Below are positions 1 to 12,648 of a stretch of DNA of 64,000 nucleotides, one piece after another. The notes under the pieces are model-generated. The model was not told the DNA's origin. It made no database searches and saw only the letters and a program-made list of their open reading frames with translations. Each line of letters opens with the position of its first letter. The first letter of the stretch is position 1. The translations under genes and the position numbers were made by a program. This DNA comes from Eopsaltria australis (taxonomy: Eukaryota > Chordata > Aves > Passeriformes > Petroicidae), in assembly GCA_034509425.1 (NCBI GenBank), contig JAVTVJ010000076.1, positions 4,464,001-4,528,000 of the forward strand, in the 5' to 3' direction.

Positions 1-567
1 GCCCTTCTGCATGTTTCAGCAGTGACACCAGCTGTGGTTTGTTACAGAGACATATCATATTGCTTGCAGCACTTCCCACCCCATCCACTCTACAGCCAAA
101 CTGAGGTTTACATTACTGCTTGCCTGATCCAGTTCTGTGCTTAATCCTTCCTGCACAGCTCCTTGTCCCAACAGGCCAAGCACAAGCTTCAGTGACGCCC
201 GCTTTGAGGTTTATACAGGTGTCACTGGCAGTGCAGACTCCGGGTCTGAAGCACTAAGCCATATGGATTTCCACAGATGGATTTTGTGTTAAGGCAATTT
301 TGCATTTGTGCCCTGGGAGCTGATGATACAGAGGGGAAAAAAAACCATAATCATGGCACTGGTTTTTGGCAGCCAAGGAGCCAGAGGCCAGTTTCTCATC
401 TTTGCCATGGTTCTACTGACAGTGGTGTCAAATGGCAGAAATTCCTGTTGTGTGGTAGACACGCAGTTTTCTGTATGGGGTATTTCAGATGAGAGTCCAT
501 CAGCTTCTTTAAGGCACTGCATTTGAGCCCTATTGGCTTTTAATGACTTTTATAATTTTTTTTGCAG
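1..567. other. non-coding, nothing recognised
   Basis: No repeat, RNA gene or protein domain is recognisable. Overlapping open frames of about 70 codons exist on both strands between roughly 277 and 526, but they overlap each other in different frames and carry no recognisable motif, so they are read as chance. The last 20 bases (T-rich run ending TTTGCAG) form a strong splice-acceptor-like signal for the next feature. Confidence 0.6.
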
Positions 568-613
568 AGTGAAATGCATTTTAATGAGTTGTGTTTGCCC
601 TCTTTGGGGTCAG
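568..613 (+). other. candidate 46-bp internal exon
   Basis: Seen: a T-rich tract ending TTTGCAG at 561-567 and a near-consensus donor CAG|GTAAGTG at 611-620 bracket 46 bases. Two of three frames are open across it; one reads SEMHFNELCLPSLGS and leaves one base for the next exon. That leftover base is frame-compatible with the unit beginning at 2015. Known: acceptor and donor both close to vertebrate consensus at exon-like spacing is uncommon by chance but does occur as a pseudo-exon. Inference: a real small exon of an unrecognised coding or non-coding transcript. The protein is not recognised. Confidence 0.35.
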
Positions 614-2014
614 GTAAGTGACCCCTGATGTTTCCAGCAGTGACCCAATAAGTGAGCACAAGAGCCACATGTTAATTAGATCTGTTTCTTTTTTAGTATT
701 CTGACTGTGCTGCAGCCACTAACCTTCACATCTAGCTGGTGAATGTCTCACCCCATTACACTGAGCTCAAGCTTTTTCTAATGTCCCCTTATGGAAGCCT
801 TGCTCAAAGTCCATGGTAATTTAAAGCTTGTTATGCAAGCACACATTACTCTGTCACTGAAGGATGGCTTGAAATATTGTAGCCAGTAAAGTTTGACTGA
901 ATTGTTTGTAATTAACGATCCAAAGGGCTGGAATGAGAAGTTCTGCCCTGCCTGGTTAGGCAGGGAGGGCTTCCTTCAGGAAGATGGGTTTCTCTTCTTG
1001 GCTCTTCTGTGTCTGTCTTGGGTCTACTTCCTGTTTTCAGACAAGAGTGAATCAGGAGCAAGATGTCCAGGTTGAGAAGTTCAGAGCTCCTTGTTCCCAC
1101 CCCAGTCTCGAGAAATAGGTCCTCAGAAATTGCCTTGAGTTGTGCACCTGGAAGCAAAGTCAAGTGAGAACCATTGGTCACTATTGAAAGTACTGATTGC
1201 ATTTAGTGGAGGTGAAAGGCAATTGTTTAACTCTCTGTGTATCTGTCTCTGCTTGGAGCTCAGAATAAAAAAATGCTATTTCTTGCCCTCTAGGTTAGGA
1301 TGAAGGATGAAGTGCTGTAAAATAAACCTTCTCACAGTGTCTCACAGTGGCAAAGGACTGCTCATTTTGGAAGTTTGTAGCAAAGATGGCAGAAGTTGCA
1401 GGTGGTAGACATGTTATGGCAAAGGTTTGTTCAGATTCTAACTGGGCAACAAATTAAATTAAAAAACACAGTGACTGGAGGTACTAGGCCTGTAATTAAG
1501 TGAATGGGTGGATGCATGGCTTATCTGCTAACATATGAACATTAAAGAATCCCCTAAAACCACATTAAAAAGCTTATACGGTTAAACTTAATTGCTCTTC
1601 TTCATGTCTTGCAGTTGGTGAAATTAAAGGAAATTTTGGCTTTACGGAAAAATAAAGAGGGTAATTCAGGAAGAGAACCGTCTGGCAGTGCTCTGAAGTT
1701 TTATTGCAAAACACATAAGAAATATTCATCTCCAGTTGGGTAAATAGATTATTTTAATACAGGGAAGCAAAATATATAAATGTTTTGCAATAAGTAGGGT
1801 CTTGTTTTGCGTAATGTAATTCCCATGAGTAATTGCAGTGAGACCACTGGCTTTGTCAGGGCTTCTAACAAGAATATTACTTTGCACCAACTTGCGTCAT
1901 TCCAAATAATTTTACTGAAGCTGGCCTATTTGTAATTATTCACCTGGCCTGATGAACCTCAACATTTGATTGCCTGTCTGATATTCACCACTTGTTCTCT
2001 CCTGTCCTGTGCAG
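614..2014. other. AT-rich non-coding, intron-like
   Basis: AT-rich, CpG-poor sequence with no recognisable gene or mobile element. A 10-bp unit (ctcacagtgt/ctcacagtgg) occurs twice in tandem at 1331-1350. The segment ends in a pyrimidine-rich tract and GCAG at 1991-2014. If the flanking units are exons, this is a 1.4-kb intron. Confidence 0.5.
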
Positions 2015-2226
2015 GGATAGGCCAGGACTTTGCTCCTGTGCGGGACAAGATGCTCAGGCAATGGACAGGGCTGGTGATGTGCCTGGAAGTTTTGGGCTGA
2101 GCCAAAAGCAGAAGGCAGCTGTTGACAAGCTCAGCGAGGAGCTGCTGGTTTATGAGTCTGGGGATTTGAAATTAAGCTCTAAGCTTCAGGAAGTGTCATG
2201 TGCTTACTTACAATGCAGTGCTCTGT
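2015..2226 (+). other. candidate exon, two alternative open frames
   Basis: Seen: strong acceptor (pyrimidine tract, then GTGCAG) at 1991-2014. One frame runs open from the acceptor to a stop at 2226-2228 and includes a lysine/glutamate-rich, heptad-like stretch (LSQKQKAAVDKLSEELLVYE). A different frame, the one that joins in phase to 568-613, reads IGQDFAPVRDKMLRQWTGLV and stops with TGA at 2098-2100. Local GC content is higher than in the flanks. No good donor is visible at the far end; the only option is a weak GTAAAA at 2226. I do not recognise either peptide. It may be a coding exon, a lncRNA exon or chance. Confidence 0.25.
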
Positions 2227-2371
2227 AAAAATCACAAGAACTGCAAAGCAAAGGAGAAAAAAAATCAAAGGAAGGCACAAGGTGGTTGCTGCTTGCTTTA
2301 TCCATCCTAGGTCAAAAAAAGGATACATTTCCTACTTGTTCTTTTTGTTCCTTCAATTTCTTATCCCACAG

Positions 2372-2535
2372 AAAAGACCTATTAGCCCTTTTTTGACTGC
2401 AATGCCTTTAAAATCTCATAGAGACTGGCTGCCTTCTGACTTTACTACCTTTTCTGCCATACTAGCCCCCCATTTGCTGGAAGAGTATAATTGCAAGCAA
2501 TAAAAATACACATTTAAAATAAAGCAAAAAAAAAA
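2372..2535 (+). other. candidate terminal exon with poly(A) signals
   Basis: Seen: a long pyrimidine tract ending ATCCCACAG at about 2341-2371, then an open frame of 43 codons ending in TAA at 2501-2503. AATAAA hexamers lie at 2499-2504 and 2518-2523, followed by a 10-A run at 2526-2535. This order (acceptor, frame, stop, AATAAA) is what a 3' terminal exon shows, but AATAAA is frequent in AT-rich DNA. The genomic A-run could also prime cDNA internally and mimic a transcript end. The peptide is unrecognised. Confidence 0.25.
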
Positions 2536-2602
2536 GCTTTAGCTTCAGTGGTTTTTTTTTTAATGCTGTCGTCTAGGAACCAGGAACCTGCAATACACAG
2601 AA

Positions 2603-2640
2603 GACTTTTCTCTAGACTTTTCTCCAAATTTTTCTCCAGA
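2603..2640. repeat. short imperfect tandem repeat, pyrimidine-rich
   Basis: Three imperfect copies of a roughly 12-14-bp unit resembling acttttctcca follow one another. This is a local slippage-type minisatellite with no further sign of function. Confidence 0.5.
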
Positions 2641-5600
2641 TTGTAACACAGGAAAACAACTTCCCATGCTGCAAGAAGCATTGGAAATGCATGCTTCCCT
2701 CTTTTACTTTTTATTGCACACCATTTAAGAGTCCTAAGCCTGCATCAAATTCTCCGTGACCCAGCTCTAAGCGTTCCACTTAGTTAGCCTAAACCTCTTT
2801 ACATTCCTCAACTCTGATCTGCTAATCCCCCATAAATCACCACCGTTTCTCAACAAACTCAAGCCAGTGTTAAGATTTATGTGGAAAGGATTTGTCATTT
2901 CCCACCAGCCTTAACCTGAATTAAGATGGGTGAGTGCCGGGGGGCGACAGAAGGAGGAGGACCTGCCACATGAGGGGTACAGTTTTGTGCTAGAGAGCAA
3001 ATCCATCTTGTTTTGCAGATGAGCAAGGATTTCAAGCTGCAAACAGGAATGTCTCTGAGGCTGTTTTCATCAGGACAATCCCAGCAGGGAAGGGTCTGGA
3101 GAAGAACTGTGTTTTAAGAACTTGTGGGCACAGCATACACTGGGTGCCTGTGCCAGACCACAGGCGGGGGCTGCTGGGGTGCAGCTGGGGATGGCCCAAA
3201 GCCCACGGGCACACACAGCCTGTGTGAGTGCAGAGAACACAAGGGGCTCTGTCCTTTGGTGCTTGGCCCCCAGGTGTGTAGTGGGAAAAAAGCAAGTGGC
3301 AATAAACCCACTGTGTCCCTCCATTGGGTCTGTCTTGTTTTCCTCAGTTTAGGTGGTCATACTTGAAGCTGCTCCCTGTACTGCAAACACAGAGGTTTTG
3401 CTCTGGTCTGTTACAGGTTGCCTGGTGGTGCTGTGTTTTCTCTTCACATCCTGTGAGCAAGGGTTCAGGAGTGCAGTCCCTAACTGTGCCCCCTGTGTAG
3501 GGAAGGGCCCTCAGCCCCTTCCCACCAGGCTGTTTAGATTTTCCACATGCATCTGTTGCAGGGCAGAGCATTTACAGCTGTATTGCCTCTCTTCACATCT
3601 AGGTTGTTTTGCTTGTTTGCTGTAGAACACAATCTCTGCTCTTGTTCTTCACACCCAAACCAGCACCCCTTCCCGGATGCTGACAGTCACCCTCCCTGTG
3701 GCCACCAAGTCCTGACCCCAGCAGTGTCTGCTCTGACAGAACCAGCACCTGTGCCCCTCCTGGGGGCCACAAACTTTCCCTTGACCCCTGACCTCTGGGA
3801 CACAGCTGGGCTTCCACATGAATTCTCCAGGACCTGGTCCAGCCCAGCTCTATGGAGTTCTGCTGGTCCTTAACTCACCCTTCTCAATCTGCAATCCCCA
3901 TGAAGGTTTGCTCCACCAACAGAGCCATCATCAGAAAGTTATGTGGACATAAAGATTAGCCAGGGAGTCATAAGCAGAGGCATCTCTGCCATACTGTGTT
4001 CACATGGATGCCAGCAGCCCAACTCCTGCAAACAAATGCTCCCAGCAGTCACACGGATGGATTTGGTGCATCATAAGCTGCATATTTTGGATGTACATTA
4101 AGCATTCCTGAAAAAAGAATAGGACCATTCAGGACCTATCTCCACAGGAATAAATATTGTGTCTAAGGAAAGAACTTTGATGGTTGTTGGAGCTGCATTC
4201 ATGGGGTGGGACTTGATCTAGCTGGGCTGGAGCTGGCACAATGATGTAGTGGGGACATAGCATTAAGCATTGTATCAGCAGCCACTGGCTTTTTCCAAGA
4301 CAGAATGTGTGTCTTATCCTGTAAAGGGTATGAATAATAATAATAATAACAACAAGAACAACAACACCAACAACAATAGTAAAAAGCCACCTTGTGCATG
4401 AAGTGCATGAGTCATCCGGGATGAATATGTTCCTTTTGGCAGTGTGTTGTGCTGTGTTCTTTGGCTGACCTGGGCTCTCCTTCAGGCTGACCTTTATACC
4501 TGGATTAAATGAAATGCTGGCTATTGATCAGGATTTTTCTTGACATGACTGAGTGGACTTTGAACAAAAACCCAGACATGTTCCTCTGTAAATTTTGAGA
4601 CTTTATAATCTCCATCTTGACCAACAATGGTAGTCAAAAGACACATGCAGGTGAAAGGGAAGAAAAGGCATCTGTAAGGAAGGTTTTCCCTGCCTCTTTT
4701 GTTAGTTTTCATATCAGGTTGCCTTTGTTTCTGTGTGTGTCAGCTCTTCTCTGCTCTTCCTCAATTCTTTTCCTTTTTTATTTCTCTGTCCCTTGTCTTT
4801 GATGTTTTCTTCCCTACCTCATATTCCCTATTTGCCCTCCTCCTTTCTGCTTTGAAGAGCATCTCTCCAGCATCAGTGCATTTGTACCTACTGGACTTGC
4901 ACAGGCCCAGGTTGCTGGTGAAACACCAGGACACTGCCTACCCCCAAAGAGCTCTAGTGAGACCCTGGGACTTCTGCCAGGGGACACCAGTGCTCCTGAC
5001 TCCACAGGGCCCTGCTGCAGCATCCTGTATCCCATGGTAACACACACTTCAATGTTCTCTTTTCCTGCTCAAATTCTTGAGAGAGGAGTTTTTAGTCTCA
5101 GTTTTTAACTCCAACCTGTCTGCTACTGCTCACCACTTTCCCAATCTGTAAAAGGCCATGCAGCTTTCTCTGCACTTGTTCTCTTGGAGGAACAGCTCGA
5201 TTCAGAAAGAGAAGGTCCTGGCTTCTTCCCAGGACTTAAGTGGCAGGTAGCTTTTGTTCATTTGCTGAATCACCCCACCCTGACTGGTGGTGAAGTCGCT
5301 CTGTGCAGTTGAATAGTGGCAATAGTTACCCAAAACAGGCTGCTTTGGGGTGAGGGCTGAGCCCGGGTGCCTGCAGGGCTCCAGCATTAATGCAGTTTAT
5401 TTTAGCAACAAAGCTGTTATGGCTCTTATTTTACTCCTCATGCAGCAGGCCAGCTCTAACTCTGCCTGAGTTCTTACCTGAAAGCAGAATTTCACACCCA
5501 GCTCTAAAATTTTAGTTGCTTCTAGTTAAATACTCAGAACTGCTCTGGTTTTCAGCTGTAAGCTGATGACAGGATGTTTAAGAAATGCCTGAGCATTCAG

Positions 5601-8600
5601 CATTTGTTCTGCTTGAGGAGCTGTTTCTCCTGGCTCTTTGTCTAGATCAGATTAGAAAAATGCAGCTTAGCTACCCTTTCCATACCATTCTTGCCCTGTT
5701 CCCCAAGCTTTGTCAGGTTGGCTTTTCAGCTGAAGCCCTGTTCTAGTTCTGCCAAATCAATTCATTCTCATTCTAATTCTCATGAATCTCTGTTTTTTGC
5801 TTCTAGTTTTTGTTAACATGGACAATATTGCTGGGATCCAAGTGAAAATCCTTGGTTGGCTAAAGTTAGATGCAGAGTGGTAAGAAGAAACAGAAACACC
5901 AGTGAAGAGGGCAAACAATGCAGTGAAGAGGAGCTAGAGAAGCACTCCTGAGAAAGCACTTTTGGGCTGATGGCTGGCCCGACCAAGGCTGGAAACTCTG
6001 AGCACAGAAACTTGTTCAGTTTCTTCTGTGTGTTGGGAAATAGGAGCCTTTTTTGTTCCTGGTAAATAAGCAGCGTGTGTCACATATTGTGTAACTCCAT
6101 CATCCATTTGTTCTAAAGGAAAAAAAAAAGACAATAGCCAGAAAATTGCAAGCTGCTTTGTCTGTAGCATAAGATAACTGCATGGTACACCAGGCTAACA
6201 AGCCCTTTAAAATATAACAGGTTTGAACCTGTTTTGCAGTAGGCAAGGACCTCAGTGTATGAAAGAAACCTCTGGATTTTGGTGCAGGTTTACCTGTTCT
6301 GCATCCAGTGTGATACCCTACACAATGCTGTACCTGGCAGCCCAGACACGGTGTGCTGTGAGTGGCAGTGTGACTTACAGAGGGCAGGACTGTCATATCT
6401 CTTTCCTTCTATTGGCTATTCAGTGGCAGTGGTGGGGACAGCATGTCACCCACGGGTTACATGGTACCTGTGGTAACATCAAGGGGCTCCAGAAACCCGA
6501 TTTGTGGGAGCAACCATAGTATGAACCAGGTACCTAAGGATTTCCAAAGGAGGACCAAGGCACCTTACCCTTCTCAAGGCCAAATGATACCAGAGTGGAG
6601 CCAGCTGAGCTCCTTGTCACCACCTCTTTAATAGTAAAGATGTTGAAGTTCTGTTATACAGATGTTCCTGCAGCTCCTTTAGATTTAATTTAAGCTGCAT
6701 GACCTTGCATTTAGAGCGCCTGCCCTTGTCTATAATCTAATCAACTCAGTCAAGAGGAATGGTTGGACAAGGATGAATGTAGGCCCAGGAGCCAGAAATT
6801 AGATTGTGTGCAATTGCATCCGTGGATTTATAGCAGGAATTTACTGCAGAAAGTGAGGATTTTTATCTTCTCAAGAGCCCAACAGGAGGGAGAGTTAATG
6901 GCTGACACATTTATTGCATGGAATCTGCAAAGACCTATGGAGTTGTCATTAGATGGATGGAACAGGCATGAGTCAATAAATTGGTTAGTATACAAGTGGA
7001 AGAAAAATCTTGCTAGAGCCATTCGCTCTCCATTGATGGGACAGTGTTGTGATGGAAGCCATAAACAGGAGTCTAGGAAAACTTACGGGATTTTTTTCTA
7101 CCTTCTGAGGCCACTTCAAGCTAGTGCTTTCCAAAGCACAGTCTGCATTCTGCTGCTGGCATTGCTCAAAACCATTTTAGTTCCTTCAACCCAGCCAGAG
7201 GCCTCTCAGCTCCCACCCTGGGCTCCGCTCCTCCCTCTACCTTACCAGTGTTTTGCCTGGCCCTCATGTCTGATCAACATCCAGGGCTTTGTTTTCTGCA
7301 TGGCAGAAATGATGCATTTGGCCTGACTGGGGCCACAGGGAAGACACACATGCCCATCATGGTCTCAAATGGCCGCTTCACTCTTGTTTACTTTCCCCTC
7401 CTGTTGTGCTAGGTGCTGTAAAAATCACCCAAAAACCCCCCAGGTCCTGTGCCAGGAATTGTAATGTAAGGCCAGAGAGTGGGGAACATGCATGGGTAGA
7501 TGGGGAGATGCTAAGAACTGGATGATCTTATTTATTTTAACTTACTTCATGTAGACAAAAGACATTTGGGTTTGTGTATGAGCTCCATGACAAGTTTGTT
7601 TGTGCTGGCATAGGAGCCTCAAATCATTACATTCACATTTCCAGCTCTGGATAGTTACATTTTGAATATAAAATTAAGCAAATGTTTTACTTTAAGTCAC
7701 AAATCCCAAGTCTATTCACGCTGGATTTTGGAAAACCTTTATAAAAACAACATAACACAAGATTGCATCTAAACTGCTTGGCAGCCAGCCTGTAATGGCA
7801 ACCAGGAGGTTTATTGTCATGAATTAGTTATTTAGAAGAAGCTGAAAGTGTGACAAAATAATGACAAGAGAGTTTTTTATTTGTAGAAAGTCAAAGCTGA
7901 TAGTTCTCAGTGGGAACATGCTGTACAATGTTAGACTGCACCAAGAGAGATGCAAACATAAGAACCTGAACTGATGAGAAGTGAGAACAGGGGGAGAAAA
8001 CACGTGATGGGTGCAAACCAGAAGAGTGGTCAGTGCTTTGTAATGATAAGGGATTTCTTTGTTCTATTCCATGAAAATCCTTCCTACTACATTGTAATTG
8101 CATGAAGGAAAAAACACAGACAACTGAAGAAACGGACCAAGAAAAGACTTCCTCTGTTCTGGGTATGCCGAGCGCGGCTTCGCTTGCGAACCCCGAGGGC
8201 ATTGTTAGTGCAAGCCCCATTCCTTGTGAAGGAAGCCAGCCTGAGAAATAATGAGCAAGAATAAAGGGGCTGTTGCCACAATATTATGATTATTTGAGGA
8301 AATAATGTGATATGAAGATTAGCACAGGATAATAGCTATTGCATGTAGCAGTGTTTTATGGTCCATTCTGCGTTGCCTAACATTATTACTCATTTTGTGT
8401 CAGGCACTGTTAAACTGAATTTTAAAAGAGCTCCTTTGCCTGGCTCTGGTGTTGGAGGCTTTGGTGTATTGTTAAGCCTTACAGTCTACGTGTCTCCGTG
8501 CATAATGTAACACTTACTGGTTTGAACTGTAATTCTCTTTTATAATCTTTTACTACTGTGAGACATTGTCCCTTATGGAATTCCCATAACCTCAAACTTG

Positions 8601-9030
8601 ATTTTCTCATAAAAACAAACTCAAACGGTTCATTCCTGCACTTTTTAAGTTAGTGTAGACTATTGCCTCTCTGCAGAGCAGATGGACATCTCAGTATCTT
8701 CTTCCTTCTTCAAATAAGAAGCTGTATTTTCCTTTGATGTCTGGGGTAGGAAGGAATTAATGTGTGGCTCAGCAGCAGGATCAGGTGACATCAGTCCTTG
8801 TGCAGGTCTTTGGGGTCCTGCAAAGCTGACATTACTGACTCTCGCTGCCCACTCTCCTCTGCAAGGACTCAAATGGAATCCTGTGCTAAGACCAGCCTCA
8901 TGAGATGGCTCCAGTGCATTGCAGAGCCAGATATGACATGGCCAGACACAATTCTGGCCCTATGCAACTCAGGGCAGGTATTTGGGAGGTATAAAATTTG
9001 GTTAGAAACTTCGCGTTATTAGATCTTGCC
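2641..9030. other. non-coding, no gene recognised
   Basis: Six kilobases of ordinary CpG-poor sequence. It contains a trinucleotide repeat at 4333-4378, the longest open frame of the window (187 codons at 6763-7326, judged chance) and a tiny CpG cluster at 8168-8195, described separately. No splice-bracketed frame of quality, RNA gene or intact mobile element was seen. Confidence 0.6.
4333..4378. repeat. (AAT)n/(AAC)n microsatellite
   Basis: A run of AAT triplets passes into AAC triplets with a few interruptions (aag, acc). On the minus strand it is translated as a run of Tyr and Cys residues, which explains the low-complexity open frame there. Confidence 0.9.
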
Positions 9031-9034
9031 AACT

Positions 9035-9092
9035 TTTTACAAGGGCATATAGTGATAGGATAAGGGGTAATGGCTTTAAACTGAAAAGGACA
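9035..9092 (+). mobile_element. CR1 LINE fragment (near 3' UTR)
   Basis: The stretch reading agtgataggataaggggtaa followed by tggctttaaactgaaaagga matches the well-known avian CR1 segment (consensus like 'gtgacaggacaaggggaatggttttaaactgaaaga') in sense orientation. Both ends are lost; only about 60 bp is recognisable and the remainder has diverged or been deleted. It is an old dead copy. Confidence 0.7.
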
Positions 9093-11622
9093 AAGGACCG
9101 CTGTAGGCCACATCCTGGCACTGTCACAGTCCCTGCGTGCAGAGCTTGAGGAGAGTGAGGAGATAGAGCAGGTCCTATGCTGTGCAGTCAGCCATAGTAG
9201 TGGCACATGTAGGTCTCTCAGGAGTTTTGGACCATCATTTTATCAGAGGTGGGTGTTATCTGGATCATCTGGCCTTTTGGGAAGGCTCCATTGCAGATTT
9301 AGGATGGTCCCTGCAGTGCCTGAACTCAGCCCTGCATTGAATGCACGGGGTCGTAGGACAGCTCAGGGTTGAACCAGTCCTCAACACTGCCCTGCCTTAA
9401 CCACAAAGTGAGAGATTGGCCTCTGTGCCAACATTGCTTGCTTCAGGCCCAGCTGCAGTAGCGTGTGCTTGGACATGACTGCAGTGGGGATTTAATTTCA
9501 CTGCCCCAAACTGCCTGGAAACTACAGCTTAGGTTTAGTGTTGATTTTGTAAGCGAAGGGCCAAGGAATGAGCATCAAGACCTGATCTTCACTTGGGCTG
9601 TGAGGGTTCAGGTGGGCTTGGGTTCAAGAACTGTCCTCTCCTTTGACTGCAGATCGGTGGCATTACTCTCCTCCAGCATCCCAAGAGGCTGATGACAAAC
9701 ATGCACATTTGTGAGAGGCTGTCCCTAGAAAGCTGGTCCCCATTTTCAGCAGTCAGCAGGCAGCTGTTTCCTGCCAGTTCCCAAGGGACAAGGTGGGGGT
9801 AATCTCATTTGCCACCACCCTGATTTTCCTTGCAGACCCATGTTCCAGGAAAACCCCCATGCAGAACAAAGCTGAAAATGCACTGCTTTCTCCGCTGTTG
9901 CCCTGGGATGAAGTGCAAGGTGTACCTAATGTCCCTTGAGTCAGGAGCTAAATTTGGCTCTATTCCCCTATGTAAAGACTGTGCCAAGGGAAGATTTTTC
10001 TGAGCACATCAGGTTAATTAGTCTAAAAAAAAATGCAAGGAGACAGGCTATTTATGTTTGTGAGTGCCACCAACAGGCACCATGAGAATTCTCTATTTAC
10101 CTCTCTGCTGGGGGACTGTATTCCCAGTCTCCATCTCACAGCTGGCAAATGTCTGGTAGGGACAGAACATGCATTATGATGTGCAAGTCTCAGCATCCTG
10201 GGACACAGCAATGAGTCCCAGGCCACCCCACACCTCCCCACACTGCTGTGAGGCATCCTAAAACTGCAGCTGAGTCTGCAGAGAGAGCAGGGGCAGAGAC
10301 AGGGTTTTATTTGTTTGGGAAGCACTCAAACACCATGGAGATGAAGGTCACATAAGCACCTAGGTAAATAGAAAAGGCTTTGCTAACAGCGAGCAGTAAT
10401 GCCTAATGAGTCATCCTGCTGCCCTGCAGTGCTGTTATCACTTTTGGTTGTGCAATCAAAAGCTATGAAGTTGGCAATAAAAATAATGTGCGATGAAATG
10501 AATATCTGCCTGGTTATGCAGAAGGCAGCCGTTTCCTATAGATACTCAGTGAAACATAAGCAGTTGCTTTCAAAGTCAAATTCCAGATGATCCAATTTCT
10601 CTGAGCTTCCAGAAGGCTCAGATCTTGATTGAGATGCCTCTGTATGGACCTCTCTTAAATTAAAACTGCATCAACTATTGAACTGAAAATGTCTCCTGTT
10701 TTTTCATGACAATGTGCCTCTCAGGGTTAAAGAGTCACAGAAAGAGACCACCTAATTCATTTACCACTACAGTGTGAATAGTTGGACACTGCTGTAGGCT
10801 AGCAGCTCCTCTCCTCCACATAATGAGCTGTAACTCAATATGTGGAAGCAGCCATAGGGGATGTTCTTCCTGTATCTGATGCTGAAAATATATAATGCAA
10901 GGTAGGTATTAAAGAATAAAATTTTTAGCTGAAATGGGGTGTCTCTTCCTTCACCCTTTCAACACTTAAAGTGCTGACCCTGAGATGAATTTAAGAGTCT
11001 CTGTCCTTACCCACTTGCTTTTGTGTATTGGAGTTTTGGATAGGATTCATCATGAAAGAGTCTGTTTCTGTCAAAGAAGCTGTGCTTCCTGCATATTTCA
11101 GCTTCTTACTAAAAGTTTTCTTTCCCTGTGGGATTCTTGAGCTGTGCTTCAAGTTCAGGTATTCAGTTTTGTTCAAGGTAAACATACCAGTAGTGGGAAC
11201 AGATTTCAGTCTCGAACTTTTGGAGGTTCAGCCATCATTTATTTTAATAAATGTCACTTTCAGTAAAGAGAAGGAGAAGCCAATCCCAAATCTCTGGGTT
11301 GAAACTGTAGAAGACCTCATTTGTATCCAGCTTTCACAGTTTAGTCCTGCCCTTGTATGGGCTGGCTCTTCTTGCCGCTGCACTTCCATCCAGATCTGAA
11401 TTCAGGCCTAATACCTGTGGTTTGGGCCCATCTCATATTATTAGTCATCTCCTCATCATATCACTACTTCTGGTCAGTCACTCCCATTTGGAGAAAGGAT
11501 TTCTCATACCAGCTTGCATTTCTTATCCCAGAAACTCTACCCCAGCCATGGCTCCAACTTAAGTTACTGCCAAGCATTCAAATCTATTCACGTCCCTTTG
11601 AGCTGCTCTCTTCTAGATATTG
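9093..11622. other. non-coding, nothing recognised
   Basis: Ordinary sequence between two CR1 fragments. Open frames of 60-123 codons occur on both strands without recognisable domains or strong splice sites. No RNA gene or repeat is identifiable. Confidence 0.6.
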
Positions 11623-11788
11623 TGGAATCATAGAATATCCTGATAGGAAGGGGCCCATAAGGATCACCAATTTCAAATCCTGGCCCTGCAGAGAACAACC
11701 CCAAGAATTACACCACATGCCTAAGAGTGTTATCCAAACACTTACTGAACTCTAAAATATACTGTCCTTTTCCCCAGGAGCCATCTCC
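11623..11788 (-). mobile_element. CR1 LINE fragment, CR1-Y-like 3' end
   Basis: Read on the + strand it begins ggaatcatagaatatcctga and continues through a segment equivalent to the CR1-Y tail ('ggaagggacccacaaggatcat...ccctgcacagaacaaccccaagaatcacaccatgtgcctgagagcattgtccaaac'). The signature is the reverse complement of the element, so it lies on the minus strand, 5'-truncated after about 165 bp as is usual for CR1. The divergence indicates an old insertion. The open frame across it at 11357-11755 is a by-product. Confidence 0.85.
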
Positions 11789-12614
11789 AGTTGTCTTTAG
11801 TAGGGTAGTTCTGGATGTGTGCAAGAACAGGATGGGGGCTCAGCTCCTTTTCGCTACTTGACAAGTTACCCCATGAAGGATGGAGATTTTTTTTTCCCCC
11901 TCTCTATCCAGGTAGGATCCCACTCTTTCATTCCCTTTTACCTATGCTTTTTCAGCTGAGCTCTATGAGGATTCTCCATTTGCTGCTCCATGTCTCCATG
12001 CTGCACAGGAGCTCACCTCTTTTCTCCTCCATGCCCACTGCTGCCCTAACTACTCATGGGTAGTTGAAGAGTGGATTGAAGAGCAGAAATTTTTCATTTC
12101 TTGATCTATCTTTTGGAATTGAAAATTATATAACAAATATTTAGTGAGCCACAGAAGAATTCTCAGCAGACTGGTGGGATTACGTATTAGATGTGAAATG
12201 AATCTCAGGTCATGAAGAGAAGGTTTTAAGTGTCCATTAAAAAACACAGATGTTCCTCCAGCAGTGGTATCACTGGGTTCTTTATCAGCAGATAGAAAAC
12301 ACATGTTCCTTTCTCCTAACAGGAAGTCATAAGATCTTTTTTTTTCTCTCTAGTAGCTGAAAGAGCAGCACTTCTTTGTGTTTACAGCTCCCTAATACAA
12401 CCTATAACTGGCTCCAGGACTCTAACCCAGAGAATGGGTGAGAGGAGGTTATTGCTTGTCAGGGAACACTCAATGAATCCTTTCAGCAGTGCCGAAGGAC
12501 TAGAAGACACTTCAGCAAAATCTGCCTTGGCTTCATGTAGGTTTGGTGGAAGAACCATAATGCCCTTCCTTTTTAGTTTTGATGCTTCTAGCAATTTCGT
12601 TTTTCCTTTGGCAT

Positions 12615-12648
12615 TAATTAAAAATAAAAAAAAAAAGTATAAAAAAAG
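12615..12648. repeat. A-rich simple sequence
   Basis: Low-complexity run of A with scattered T and G. No LINE or retrocopy body is recognisable immediately upstream, so it is not called a retrotransposed tail. Confidence 0.7.

Noticed and set aside
2909..2929. 21-bp unit between CCCACCAG and GTGAGTG
   Set aside because: Good splice signals, but all three frames contain a stop and the size is at the lower limit; probably a pseudo-exon.
6763..7326. 187-codon open frame, the longest in the window
   Set aside because: No recognisable domain, no splice context at either end and an unremarkable peptide; a frame this long is expected occasionally in 64 kb read in six frames.
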